From positions 124,001 through 188,000 of the forward strand of contig JAZNWU010000037.1 of the NCBI GenBank assembly GCA_045593555.1: a DNA stretch of 64,000 nucleotides, in the 5' to 3' direction. A program made the translations under genes and the position numbers. Origin of the DNA: Fimenecus sp045593555. GTDB lineage: Bacteria > Bacillota > Clostridia > Oscillospirales > Acutalibacteraceae. This document shows, one piece after another, positions 44,625 through 53,206 of this stretch. The notes below the pieces were generated by a model that was not told the origin of the DNA, made no database searches, and saw only the letters and a list, made by a program, of their open reading frames with translations. Position 1 is the first letter of the stretch. Every line of letters starts with the position of its first letter.

Positions 44625-44656
44625 AACGGCGAGGGAAACCTCGCCGTTAATTTTGC
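44625..44656. terminator. Terminator of hisHF
   Basis: AACGGCGAGG-gaaa-CCTCGCCGTT, ten perfect pairs with a GNRA-type loop, then AATTTT; flanked by AAAA on the other side, so usable in both directions. Confidence 0.88.
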
Positions 44657-44666
44657 ACTTATTAAG

Positions 44667-46088
44667 TTATCCTCTGTTTTTGATTTCGCCTTTTCTTGAA
44701 ATGTTGTTTATAACATTATAAATTGTTCCAAGATACTTACCGAATACATACCAAAGTTGCACAGGTTCATCAGGATGACCACCTTGCTGAGATGTTTTGT
44801 TGATTGTGAATTCGGTGAAAGCATTTTCTGAACCGTATGTATAAGATTTTATAGTCAGACTGTCTTCTGTGAAGTTGAGAATGTTATAAATTCCCTTTGT
44901 TTCACTAATATAATCTGTTGCGATATATTCACTCTTTCTGTCAGAGTCTATAATATCTTCCTGAACTTCAGCATCAGGGTCAACACGAAGTGTACCGTTG
45001 TTAAGATAAATTGTACCTTCAGGATTTGTTACAGATGTTTCGCCGTCAAGAGTCTGTGTAATCTCATTTTTATATATTACATGGCTTCTGCTGAAACAAT
45101 GACTATGACCTGTAAGTACAAGGTCTATCTGGAACTTGTCGATGATTGGAGTGAAAAGAAGACGAAGAAGCTTGTTTTCCGATTCTCTTGATTCGATGTG
45201 ACCACCGTATAAATCGTGGTGGAACATCATTATTCTCCATGTTGCATCAGGATTTTCTTCTATTGCATTTTTAACGAATTTATAATGGTCAGCTGCTGAA
45301 GAATTTGTACTGTCAAGCACAAGGAAGATAGCATTTCCCTTTGTAAAATAGTAGTCACCATGAATAAGTGATTTTGAGATATTATTTGTTTTTGTGTTTG
45401 GGTAATTTGCTAATGCATCATAAGTATATCTTTTTACATCATGGTTACCGATTGCCATAGCAAACGGAATGGATTTAAGTTGTTCAGGTAAAAACAAACC
45501 AAAATACTCGTGTGGTTGACCTTCTGTTGCTTGGTCACCACCTGAAAGAATAAGAGAAATATCTTCTCTTGCAGTTGCTTCATTAAGTGCATTTTCCCAC
45601 ATTTGTGCACTTTCGTAAAGCACAGGGTCGTCATAACTTTCGCCTGTAAGGTGAATGTCGCTGACATAAATTGCAGAAAAGTCTTCACCATCTGCAACTG
45701 TTTTAAAAGATTTTACATCTGTATCTGTTGTACCATCTGTGCATACATAGTAATATGTTTTACCTTTTTCAAGGCCTGTCACTGTAACGTGATTTGAACG
45801 TTCAACCTTTTCGTTGGAATGGATTGTGCCGGTGAAAGATACAAAATTTGTCATATTCTCATTTTCGCTGACTTTAACGACAGGGTCAACACCGTCTTTG
45901 CCACCATACCATGTTACACGGATTTCTGTGTCATCTGCACCGGGACTGATATAAACACCTTTGTTTTCTGCAACATTTTCCGGGTAGAAAGCATCTTCAG
46001 ATATTGCTGAAATATTTATAGGCAAAGTGGAAGTAAATAGTATTATAAGGCACATTGTCAATGCAATGAGTTTTTTTGTTATATTCAT
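44667..46088 (-). CDS. Secreted metallophosphoesterase, purple acid phosphatase-like
   Basis: A 473-residue exported protein. The signal peptide covers about residues 1-28. A fibronectin-like N-terminal domain as in purple acid phosphatases (about 40-130: GVYISPGADDTEIRVTWYGG) is followed by a calcineurin-like catalytic domain. The metal-site motifs are IYVSDIHLTG, LSGGDQATEG, AIGNHDVKRY, MFHHDLYGGH and VLTGHSHCFSR, all intact. Expected to hydrolyse phosphomonoesters or diesters outside the cell. The C-terminal 35 residues form an aromatic helix (VQLWYVFGKYLGTIYNVIN) ending in KNRG, of unknown role. Confidence 0.88.
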   Translation of the reverse strand: MNITKKLIALTMCLIILFTSTLPINISAISEDAFYPENVAENKGVYISPGADDTEIRVTWYGGKDGVDPVVKVSENENMTNFVSFTGTIHSNEKVERSNHVTVTGLEKGKTYYYVCTDGTTDTDVKSFKTVADGEDFSAIYVSDIHLTGESYDDPVLYESAQMWENALNEATAREDISLILSGGDQATEGQPHEYFGLFLPEQLKSIPFAMAIGNHDVKRYTYDALANYPNTKTNNISKSLIHGDYYFTKGNAIFLVLDSTNSSAADHYKFVKNAIEENPDATWRIMMFHHDLYGGHIESRESENKLLRLLFTPIIDKFQIDLVLTGHSHCFSRSHVIYKNEITQTLDGETSVTNPEGTIYLNNGTLRVDPDAEVQEDIIDSDRKSEYIATDYISETKGIYNILNFTEDSLTIKSYTYGSENAFTEFTINKTSQQGGHPDEPVQLWYVFGKYLGTIYNVINNISRKGEIKNRG

Positions 46089-46111
46089 TTTTAAACTCCT
46101 TAATTTTGTGA

Positions 46112-46639
46112 TTAATCAATAACCACACAAACATCTTCAAGTGATTTTCTTACCTTATTTCGAGGACTTTCGTCTGCTGAATATCCCGTTGCAATTACAA
46201 GTCTGATTTTGTCTTCGATACCAAAATACTCACGGACCTTATCTTCTTCAACCATACCGATAATGCAAGTTCCAAGACCTAAATCGGCAGCCTGTAAGCA
46301 GTAATGAGCAACTGAAAGACCGATGTCATTTTCAGCCCATTTCTGACTGTTTTTAACCTTTTCAATAACAAAGGACTTAAGTGTAGCTTCTTTTTCTGTA
46401 ACAATAGCGAATGCAGGGCAATTCTGCACGAATTTATTAGCACCGTTTGGCTGAATACAATCTCTTATTTTCTCTGCATTTTCACCACCATTGATAATGT
46501 AGTATTTCCAAGGCTGTGAGTTGCAAGCAGACGGTGAAAGTCTTGCGGCATCAACGCACTTAATGAGTAAATCTGTGTTTACAGGTTCACCGTTATAATT
46601 TCTACAGCTTTCTCTTTTTAAAATCAATTCATTAAACAT
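46112..46639 (-). CDS. Nitroreductase-family flavoprotein
   Basis: A 175-residue FMN-dependent oxidoreductase. The phosphate-binding RESCRNYNGEPV lies at the N-terminus, then ARLSPSACNSQPWKYYII, DIGLSVAHYCLQAADLGLGTCIIG and IATGYSADESPRNK. All are standard for the small clostridial nitroreductase group that reduces quinones, nitro compounds or flavins with NAD(P)H. Physiological substrate unknown. It follows no obvious partner, with the phosphoesterase gene 23 bases downstream on the same strand. Confidence 0.88.
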   Translation of the reverse strand: MFNELILKRESCRNYNGEPVNTDLLIKCVDAARLSPSACNSQPWKYYIINGGENAEKIRDCIQPNGANKFVQNCPAFAIVTEKEATLKSFVIEKVKNSQKWAENDIGLSVAHYCLQAADLGLGTCIIGMVEEDKVREYFGIEDKIRLVIATGYSADESPRNKVRKSLEDVCVVID

Positions 46640-46708
46640 AAGTATTTCTCCTAATAATAAGTTAAAAATATTATATACTATTTTTTATCTTTGTTCAATA
46701 ATTTGTTA

Positions 46709-46737
46709 TAGACTTTTAAATGATTATTTGTTAAAAT
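46709..46737 (+). promoter_or_regulatory. Probable promoter of pncB
   Basis: TAGACT, 17-bp spacer, TAAAAT, 17 bases upstream of the start codon region. Confidence 0.5.
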
Positions 46738-46754
46738 ATAAACAGGTGATATTT

Positions 46755-48212
46755 ATGAACAATGAATCTCTCAATAAAAACAGATTTTTAATGACGGAGC
46801 TTTACGAACTCACAATGGCTAACGGTCTTTTTATGAGTGGTAAAAACAACGAAATTGCATATTTCGATGTTTTCTTCAGAAAAGTTCCCGATAAAGGTGG
46901 CTTTGCAGTTTTTGCAGGGCTTTCAAGGATTATAGATTTTATTAAAAATATCTCATTTACCGAGTCTGACTTAAGTTATCTTTCTTCACTCGGACTTTGT
47001 GACGAATTTATTGATTATCTTCGTAATTTCAAATTTGAGTGTGACATCTGGTCTGTTCCTGAGGGAACACCCATATTCCCTAATGAACCTGTGATTAAGG
47101 TTCGTGGACCTATTGTTCAGGCACAGCTTATTGAAACAATTCTTATGGTGTGTATGAATCATCAGAGTCTTATTGCAACTAAAGCTAACAGACTTGTCCG
47201 TGCTGCGAAAGGTACAAGTGTTGCTGAATTCGGTACTCGTCGTGCAGTTGGTTTTGATTCTGCATTTTATGGCTCTCGTGCAGCATATATCGGTGGTTGT
47301 ATCGGCACATCAGGTGTAGTTCAGAGTGAAAAGTTCGGTATTCCTACAATGAATACAATGGTTCACAGCTGGGTGCAGATGTTTGACTCCGAATACGAAG
47401 CATTCTGCGAGTATGCAAGACAATATCCTGATGATTGCTCACTTGTTGTTGATACTTATGACACAATCCGTTCAGGTGTGCCCAATGCAATCAAGGCATT
47501 TAATGATGTTTTATCACCTATGGGCAAACGACCTGTAAGTATCCGTATTGACTCTGGTGATATCACATATCTCTCCAAAAAAGCAAGAAAGATGCTTGAT
47601 GAAGCAGGCTATCCTGATTGTAATATTACTGCGTCAAATTCACTTGATGAATATATTATTAACGATATGATTCTTCAGGGTGCAAAGGTCGATTGCTTTA
47701 TAGTTGGTGAAAGACTTATAAATTCAGCATCAGCACCACTTTTCAGTGGTGTTTATAAACTAAGTGCTGTTGAAAAGAACGGTGAGATTATACCTAAAAT
47801 CAATCTTTCTGAGAATGTAAGTAAAATTACAACACCACATTCAAAAATGCTTTACAGACTTTTCGACTGTGAAACAGGCAAGGCTATTGCTGATGTGCTT
47901 ACGTTAGATAATGAGGAAATCGACGAAAGTAAACCATACACACTCTTTGACCCTGATTTTACTTGGAAACGCAAAGAGGTTGAAAACTTTGTTGCAAGAA
48001 AAATGCTTGTACCTGTTTTCCAGAATGGTGAGTGTGTATATAAAGAACCGTCAGTTGATGAAATAAGAGATTATTGTTCAGAACAGATTGATAATCTTTG
48101 GGAAGAAGTTAAAAGATTTGAAAACCCTCATACCTATTATGTTGACCTTTCAGAAAATCTTTGGAGAGTGAGAAAAGAACTGATAGAAGAATATAAAGGA
48201 GTTAAGAAATAA
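46755..48212 (+). CDS. pncB: Nicotinate phosphoribosyltransferase
   Basis: A 485-residue enzyme making nicotinate mononucleotide from nicotinate and PRPP with ATP hydrolysis: salvage entry to NAD, complementing nadBC at the left end of the window. Signatures are FLMTELYELTMANGLF, EFGTRRAVGFDSAFYGSRAA (catalytic His-loop region), GCIGTSGVVQSEKFGIPT, and SIRIDSGDITYLSKKARK. The start is ATG 46755 behind CAGGTGAT; TTG 46728 is a less likely extension. The last base of its stop is the first base of the pyrophosphatase ATG. Confidence 0.94.
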   Translation: MNNESLNKNRFLMTELYELTMANGLFMSGKNNEIAYFDVFFRKVPDKGGFAVFAGLSRIIDFIKNISFTESDLSYLSSLGLCDEFIDYLRNFKFECDIWSVPEGTPIFPNEPVIKVRGPIVQAQLIETILMVCMNHQSLIATKANRLVRAAKGTSVAEFGTRRAVGFDSAFYGSRAAYIGGCIGTSGVVQSEKFGIPTMNTMVHSWVQMFDSEYEAFCEYARQYPDDCSLVVDTYDTIRSGVPNAIKAFNDVLSPMGKRPVSIRIDSGDITYLSKKARKMLDEAGYPDCNITASNSLDEYIINDMILQGAKVDCFIVGERLINSASAPLFSGVYKLSAVEKNGEIIPKINLSENVSKITTPHSKMLYRLFDCETGKAIADVLTLDNEEIDESKPYTLFDPDFTWKRKEVENFVARKMLVPVFQNGECVYKEPSVDEIRDYCSEQIDNLWEEVKRFENPHTYYVDLSENLWRVRKELIEEYKGVKK

Positions 48213-48742
48213 TGAATATATGGCACGATATTGACCCTGCAAGAATTACAAGAAAAGATTTTGAAGCAGTAATTGAAATCAGCAAGGGTAGTAAAATGAA
48301 ATATGAGCTTGATAAGGAAACAGGTCTTTTAAAACTTGACCGTGTTCTTCATACATCAACTCACTATCCTGCAAACTACGGATTTATCCCAAGAACTTTT
48401 GCAGATGATAATGACCCGTTGGATGTTCTTGTTCTTTGCTCAGAGAAGATTGAACCGATGGCTCTTGTCCGTTGCTATCCTATTGGCGTTATATCAATGG
48501 TTGACGGTGGCCACGCTGATGATAAGATTATTGCAATTCCGTTTGGTGACCCGACTTACAATGAGTACAAGGATATAAGTCAGCTTCCAAAACACGTTTT
48601 TGATGAAATGACACATTTCTTCAAGGTGTATAAAATGCTTGAAAATAAAGATACTGCAATTGATGAGGCAAAAGGCGTTCTTGCTGCAGTGGATATCATT
48701 GAAGATGCCATTGAGGGTTATAAAAAGTCATTCGTAAAATAA
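48212..48742 (+). CDS. ppa: Inorganic pyrophosphatase, soluble family I
   Basis: A 176-residue Mg-dependent pyrophosphatase. SKMKYELDKETGLLKLDRVL, HYPANYGFIPRTFADDNDPLDVLVL (metal-binding acidic run) and the KIIAIPFGDP region are diagnostic. One-base overlap with pncB: the nicotinate phosphoribosyltransferase reaction releases PPi, so co-translation with a pyrophosphatase would pull it forward. The strong terminator after the stop closes the pncB-ppa operon. Confidence 0.95.
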   Translation: MNIWHDIDPARITRKDFEAVIEISKGSKMKYELDKETGLLKLDRVLHTSTHYPANYGFIPRTFADDNDPLDVLVLCSEKIEPMALVRCYPIGVISMVDGGHADDKIIAIPFGDPTYNEYKDISQLPKHVFDEMTHFFKVYKMLENKDTAIDEAKGVLAAVDIIEDAIEGYKKSFVK

Positions 48743-48758
48743 TAAAATACACAATTCT

Positions 48759-48794
48759 GCACTTCGTTTTTAACAAAAACGAGGTGCTTTTTTA
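48759..48794 (+). terminator. Terminator after ppa
   Basis: GCACTTCGTTTTT-aac-AAAAACGAGGTGC (one mismatch-like G-U) followed by TTTTTTAT. Confidence 0.88.
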
Positions 48795-48875
48795 TTTGTT
48801 TTTGATTGTGCATAATTTACAAAAAGTTTTTCAAAATTTTGTAGAAAAATGCACAAAATAATTTTTCGGTTTTTG

Positions 48876-48904
48876 TTGATTTTTTTATTGTTATAATGTA
48901 TAAT
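48876..48904 (+). promoter_or_regulatory. Promoter of the dcw cluster
   Basis: TTGATT, 17-bp spacer, TATAAT. A second TATAAT overlaps at 48892. The roughly 80-base leader that follows contains GAGTGGAGG near 48914, a single copy of a sequence resembling MraZ-binding repeats; I cannot see the expected repeats. Confidence 0.65.
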
Positions 48905-48990
48905 AAATTCATCGAGTGGAGGATAAATGCACCCAAAATTCATTAAAAAGGAATTTTAGAAAGAAACTAACTACGAAAGGAATGGAAATA

Positions 48991-49404
48991 ATGATTACAT
49001 TTGTTGGCTCAAATTATCATAATCTTGACGCAAAAAATCGTTTGTTTATTCCTGTTCGTTATCGTGACCAGCTTGGTGAACGTTTCTTTATTATGCCCGG
49101 TGCTGACGGTTGTCTTTTCGTTTATCCTCAGGAAAATTTCCAGGTTGTTGCAGAACAATACAGAGCGAAGCATAAGTCAACAAAGGAACAAACTGCATTT
49201 TTCAGTAAGGTTTGTGAAGCAACTGTTGACAATCAGGGTCGTGTTACGCTTGATGCAAAGCATGTAAAGTACGCAGAACTTGTTAAGGAAGTTGCTGTTA
49301 TTGGTGCTGGTCGTAGAGTTGAAATATGGTCTATGGATAAATTCAAGATTTCTTATCTTGATAATGACACTGAAATTGATTATTCAGAAGATATTGATTG
49401 GTAA
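48991..49404 (+). CDS. mraZ: Transcriptional regulator MraZ
   Basis: A 137-residue AbrB-fold DNA-binding protein, the usual first gene and autorepressor of dcw clusters. Two SpoVT/AbrB-like repeats are seen: YHNLDAKNRLFIPVRYRDQL and ATVDNQGRVTLDAKHVKYAEL. I choose ATG 48991, nine bases after GAAAGGA; ATG 48982 abuts that site, and the frame extends back to 48916 without support. rsmH follows after five bases. Confidence 0.93.
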   Translation: MITFVGSNYHNLDAKNRLFIPVRYRDQLGERFFIMPGADGCLFVYPQENFQVVAEQYRAKHKSTKEQTAFFSKVCEATVDNQGRVTLDAKHVKYAELVKEVAVIGAGRRVEIWSMDKFKISYLDNDTEIDYSEDIDW

Positions 49405-49409
49405 TTAAA

Positions 49410-50324
49410 ATGGAATTTTCACATATTTCAGTTTTGTTTGAGGAAACAATTGAATCACTTGATATTAAAAAAGACGGTTTCTATGTTGATTGTACTTGTG
49501 GCGGTGCGGGGCATTCAAGGGCAATACTGGAACGCATCCCGGACGGTGTTCTTATAGCTATTGACCGTGACCCCGACGCCATTAAGGTTATTACTGAACG
49601 AATCGGCAATATGCCACAGACACAAATTGTCAATGATAACTTCAGCAACATAAAGAATATATTAAATGGAAGACAAGCTGACGGCATTCTTGCAGATTTG
49701 GGTGTGAGTTCATTTCAACTTGATACTCCCGAAAGAGGCTTTTCTTTCCATCACGATGCTCCTCTCGATATGAGAATGAGTAAATCAGGCAAAAGTGCAT
49801 ACGATGTTGTGAATGGCTACACAGAACACGAACTTTGTAATATCATAAGCCGATATGGTGAAGAAAAGTTTGCGAAAAGTATTGCAAGAAATATTGTTAA
49901 AACAAGAGAACAGAAAAATATAGAAACTACTCTGGAACTTGCAGAACTTATTAAGGATTCAGTCCCTGCAAAATACAGACGGGATGGTCATCCTGCAAGA
50001 AAAACATTTCAGGCAATAAGAATTGAAGTGAATGACGAACTTTCAACACTTTCACAGGCAGTCGAGGATATGTTTTACAGCCTTAAGGTTGGGGGACGGC
50101 TTTCGATAATAACTTTCCATTCTCTTGAGGATAGAACAGTTAAAGAAAAGTTCCGTCAGTTGACACAAGGATGTACTTGTCCGAAAGAATTCCCTGTATG
50201 CGTTTGCGGAAAAACTCCTGAAGGCAAAATAATAAATAAAGGTTTATCTGCAAAACAGTCAGAGCTTGATATGAATAACAGAAGCCGAAGTGCGAAACTT
50301 CGTACTATCGAAAGAATAAAGTAA
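49410..50324 (+). CDS. rsmH: 16S rRNA (cytosine-1402-N4)-methyltransferase
   Basis: SAM-dependent methylase (MraW/RsmH, 304 aa) acting on the 30S decoding centre. HISVLFEETIESLDI opens the protein, the SAM motif is YVDCTCGGAGHSRAIL, and then come DRDPDAI, GILADLGVSSFQLDTPERGFSF and LDMRMSKSGKSAYDVVN. The C-terminal RSRSAKLRTIERI is typical. There is no clear Shine-Dalgarno before ATG 49410; with only five bases after mraZ it is probably translated by coupling. Confidence 0.95.
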   Translation: MEFSHISVLFEETIESLDIKKDGFYVDCTCGGAGHSRAILERIPDGVLIAIDRDPDAIKVITERIGNMPQTQIVNDNFSNIKNILNGRQADGILADLGVSSFQLDTPERGFSFHHDAPLDMRMSKSGKSAYDVVNGYTEHELCNIISRYGEEKFAKSIARNIVKTREQKNIETTLELAELIKDSVPAKYRRDGHPARKTFQAIRIEVNDELSTLSQAVEDMFYSLKVGGRLSIITFHSLEDRTVKEKFRQLTQGCTCPKEFPVCVCGKTPEGKIINKGLSAKQSELDMNNRSRSAKLRTIERIK

Positions 50325-50347
50325 GTTTAAAGTAAAGGAAGATTAAA

Positions 50348-50857
50348 TTGGCACAGCAGAACAGAAATGCTTATACATATAACAAAAGTGCAAAAGTAAT
50401 TGCTTATAATGGCTCTGCAGCGCCAAAAATGAAGCCTGCACCTCAAAAAAGACCTAATCTTGAACTCGTTCAGAAGACAAGACAGACAGCAGTGCAGGTT
50501 CGCCAGCAGACAGCTACAGATACAAAACGAGCAGTTAAGATTATGTTTATTTCAATTGCTATCCTGATGTTTATGGCAATTGCCATTTACAGTCGAGTTC
50601 AGCTTGATGAAATTAACCGTGAAATCAAGAGAGTTGAGAATAAGATTGAATTGGCAGAGAGCGATGCAATAAGAATCAATAATGAATTGAATGCAATCGT
50701 ATCCATAAATAACGTAGAAGATTATGCAGCAAATCAGCTTGGTATGGTGAAAGTTCAGGATTATCAGGTTGTTTATGTTGATTTGTCTTCTGAAGATTAT
50801 GTTGCAAAGGTAAACGGAAAAGACACAGGCTTGTCTTCGGTAATAAACAAAAAATAA
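50348..50857 (+). CDS. ftsL: Cell division protein FtsL-like
   Basis: A 169-residue bitopic protein: a basic, Gln/Lys-rich cytoplasmic N-terminus (about 65 residues), one membrane helix (VKIMFISIAILMFMAIAIYS), then a leucine-zipper coiled coil (LDEINREIKRVENKIELAESDAIRINNEL) ending in the DivIC/FtsL-like YAANQLGMVKVQDYQVVYV. Forms the FtsQLB/DivIB-DivIC-FtsL complex that activates FtsWI. Starts with TTG behind AAAGGAAG. Assignment rests on topology plus position between rsmH and the transpeptidase gene. Confidence 0.85.
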   Translation: MAQQNRNAYTYNKSAKVIAYNGSAAPKMKPAPQKRPNLELVQKTRQTAVQVRQQTATDTKRAVKIMFISIAILMFMAIAIYSRVQLDEINREIKRVENKIELAESDAIRINNELNAIVSINNVEDYAANQLGMVKVQDYQVVYVDLSSEDYVAKVNGKDTGLSSVINKK

Positions 50858-50884
50858 TCGTAATATATTAATATGGAAACAATT

Positions 50885-50914
50885 GAGAGTTGGGGCAAAG
50901 TGCCGATAACTCTC
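50885..50914 (+). other. Hairpin between ftsL and the transpeptidase gene
   Basis: GAGAGTT...AACTCTC with an inner GGCA-aag-TGCC stem, followed by GTTGTTTTATT. It may be a weak internal terminator or RNA-processing site in the 105-base gap, the longest gap in the first half of the cluster. Confidence 0.5.
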
Positions 50915-50962
50915 GTTGTTTTATTAAAAAGCAATTTTTTATAAGGGATGTGACACTGAAAG

Positions 50963-53185
50963 ATGAATAAAAAACCGACGAAAAAGATGGAATCACGCTC
51001 GTTTAAAGCGTTTATTATTTTTTGTGTTGCATTGGTTGTTCTTATCGGAAACCTTTTCTGGATTCAGGTGATAAAAGGTGAGGAGTATCGACTTAAGGCT
51101 GAAAGAAATCAGTTAAGTGATACAGTTATAGCTGCAAACAGAGGAACAATTTACGATTCAAATATGAAGGTTATTGCACAGAGTGCATCTGCATGGCTTG
51201 TGTATATAAACCCATCAAAAATAACCACCGATGAGCAAAAACAATTGCTTGTCGATGGTTTTGTTGCCCTTTTTGAGCTTGATAAGGAAACTGTTGAGAA
51301 AAAAGTAAATCGTTCACAAAGTGGTTATGAAAAAATAATCGGTCAGATTGATAATAATAAAAAAGCAGAGCTGCAGGAGTATATTTCAGCTCATAAGGAC
51401 CAGAAACTCGGTACAATTGTTGGTATTGACCCTGATACAAAGAGATATTATCCTCTCGGTTCATTTGCCTCAACTATAATTGGCTTTACAGGTTCGGAAG
51501 ATATCGGTCGTTCAGGTCTTGAACTTAAGTATAACAATGAGCTGACAGGTGAAGCGGGCAGAATAATCACAGCTAAAAATGCTTTGTCAGGCGATATGCC
51601 TAACGATTACGAAACAACCTACGATGCACAACAGGGGTATAGCCTTGTGCTGACAATTGATGAGGTCATTCAGTATTATCTTGAACAACAGTTGGCTCAG
51701 GCAGTATCTGAAACCCAATCAAAATATGCATACGGAATTGTAATGGATGTAAAAACAGGTGCAATTCTCGGTATGTCAACAATGCCTGATTATGATTTGA
51801 ATTCACCATATAAAATTCATTCAGATGCTGTCATCAAAGAAATTGAAGAAATGGAAGATGAAACGGCAAAAGCACAGGCTGAAACAAATGCTCTTTATTC
51901 TCAATGGAGAAACAGAACAGTTACTGACTCTTATGAGCCGGGTTCAGTTTTCAAACTTTTTGTTGCAGCAGCAGCCCTTGAAGAAGGCGTTATGACAACA
52001 GATACAACATATAACTGTACAAGTAGGATAAAAGTTGCAAATTATTATCAGAATTGCTTCAATCAGAAAGCTCACGGAACACAGACTGTTGCAGAGGCAT
52101 TACCTAATTCATGCAACACATTCTTTGTTACAATGGGACAGAAATTAGGAGCAGAAACATTCTCAAAGTATTTTGAGGCATTCGGATTTACTGAACCAAC
52201 AGGAATTGACCTGCCATCAGAGGCAAAGCCTGTTGCAGGAAAAACTTATTACGAAGCAAAGGATATGGGTATTGCAGAACTTTCTTCAGCTTCATTCGGA
52301 CAGACATTCCAGATTTCACCTATTCAGATGATTACTGCAGTTGCATCATTAGGTAATGGTGGTAAACTTATGAGACCTTATGTGGTTGCAAAGATTCTTG
52401 ATGAAGACGGAAATATCGTTTCTGAAACAGAGCCTTATGTAAAAAGACAGGTTATTTCAGAAAAAAGTGCTAAAATAATGACAGAACTTATGGAACAGGT
52501 TGTCGTCTGGGGTACAGCGAAAAATGCCTATGTTGCAGGCTACCATATAGCAGGTAAAACAGGTACAAGTGAAAAAATCGGTGCTAATGCTGCCGACCAG
52601 ACAGTTGCTTCATTTGCAGGTTTCGCTCCTGCAGATAATCCTGAAATCGCAGTGTTTATTGCACTTGATGAACCACAGTATTATGCAACTGGTGGTTCAG
52701 GTGCAGCACCTGTTGCAGGTAGAATTTTTGAGAATATTCTTGCTTATCTCAATATCGACCCTGAATATAGTGACGAAGAAATCTCACAGATGACAGTTTC
52801 AGCACCAAATCTTATTGGTGAAAGTACAGAAACAGTCAAGTCAAAGGCAACAGGCTTTACAGTTAAAATTATTGGTGAGGGTACAACAGTTCTTGCACAG
52901 ACACCTTCTTCAAGTCAGTCAATGCCAAAGGGTGGCGTTATTGTAGTATATACAGACGAAACAACTGAAAAACAAAAGGCAGTTGTTCCTGACCTTACAG
53001 GACTTACTTTAACGGAAGCAAACAGAACAGCAGCAAATGCAGGCTTTAATATTAAGGTTGCAGGTACAACCCAGGGTGCAGGTCAGATACTGTCCTATAA
53101 GCAAAGTATTGCAAAGGATACATCTGCTGAAACGGGTTCAATAATTACTGTTTATTTCCGTTCAAGCGAAGTAATATCGGATTAA
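50963..53185 (+). CDS. ftsI: Division-specific penicillin-binding protein (FtsI/PBP2B/SpoVD-like) with two PASTA domains
   Basis: A 740-residue class B transpeptidase. An N-terminal membrane anchor (FIIFCVALVVLIGNLFWIQ) and the FtsI pedestal domain (RNQLSDTVIAANRGTIYD) precede the transpeptidase domain with its three active-site motifs: Ser in PGSVFKLF, SCN, and KTGT (IAGKTGTSEK). Two C-terminal PASTA domains lie at about residues 612-670 and 674-738. It cross-links septal peptidoglycan with FtsW. Two PASTA domains resemble PBP2B of Bacillus; the sporulation paralogue SpoVD usually has one. Only one class B PBP is present here. Confidence 0.93.
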   Translation: MNKKPTKKMESRSFKAFIIFCVALVVLIGNLFWIQVIKGEEYRLKAERNQLSDTVIAANRGTIYDSNMKVIAQSASAWLVYINPSKITTDEQKQLLVDGFVALFELDKETVEKKVNRSQSGYEKIIGQIDNNKKAELQEYISAHKDQKLGTIVGIDPDTKRYYPLGSFASTIIGFTGSEDIGRSGLELKYNNELTGEAGRIITAKNALSGDMPNDYETTYDAQQGYSLVLTIDEVIQYYLEQQLAQAVSETQSKYAYGIVMDVKTGAILGMSTMPDYDLNSPYKIHSDAVIKEIEEMEDETAKAQAETNALYSQWRNRTVTDSYEPGSVFKLFVAAAALEEGVMTTDTTYNCTSRIKVANYYQNCFNQKAHGTQTVAEALPNSCNTFFVTMGQKLGAETFSKYFEAFGFTEPTGIDLPSEAKPVAGKTYYEAKDMGIAELSSASFGQTFQISPIQMITAVASLGNGGKLMRPYVVAKILDEDGNIVSETEPYVKRQVISEKSAKIMTELMEQVVVWGTAKNAYVAGYHIAGKTGTSEKIGANAADQTVASFAGFAPADNPEIAVFIALDEPQYYATGGSGAAPVAGRIFENILAYLNIDPEYSDEEISQMTVSAPNLIGESTETVKSKATGFTVKIIGEGTTVLAQTPSSSQSMPKGGVIVVYTDETTEKQKAVVPDLTGLTLTEANRTAANAGFNIKVAGTTQGAGQILSYKQSIAKDTSAETGSIITVYFRSSEVISD

Positions 53186-53206
53186 ATTAAATATGAGGTA
53201 AATACA

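Noticed and set aside
48905..48990. MraZ-binding direct repeats in the dcw leader
   Set aside because: Only one GTGGAGG-like copy is visible; the expected spaced repeats are not present.
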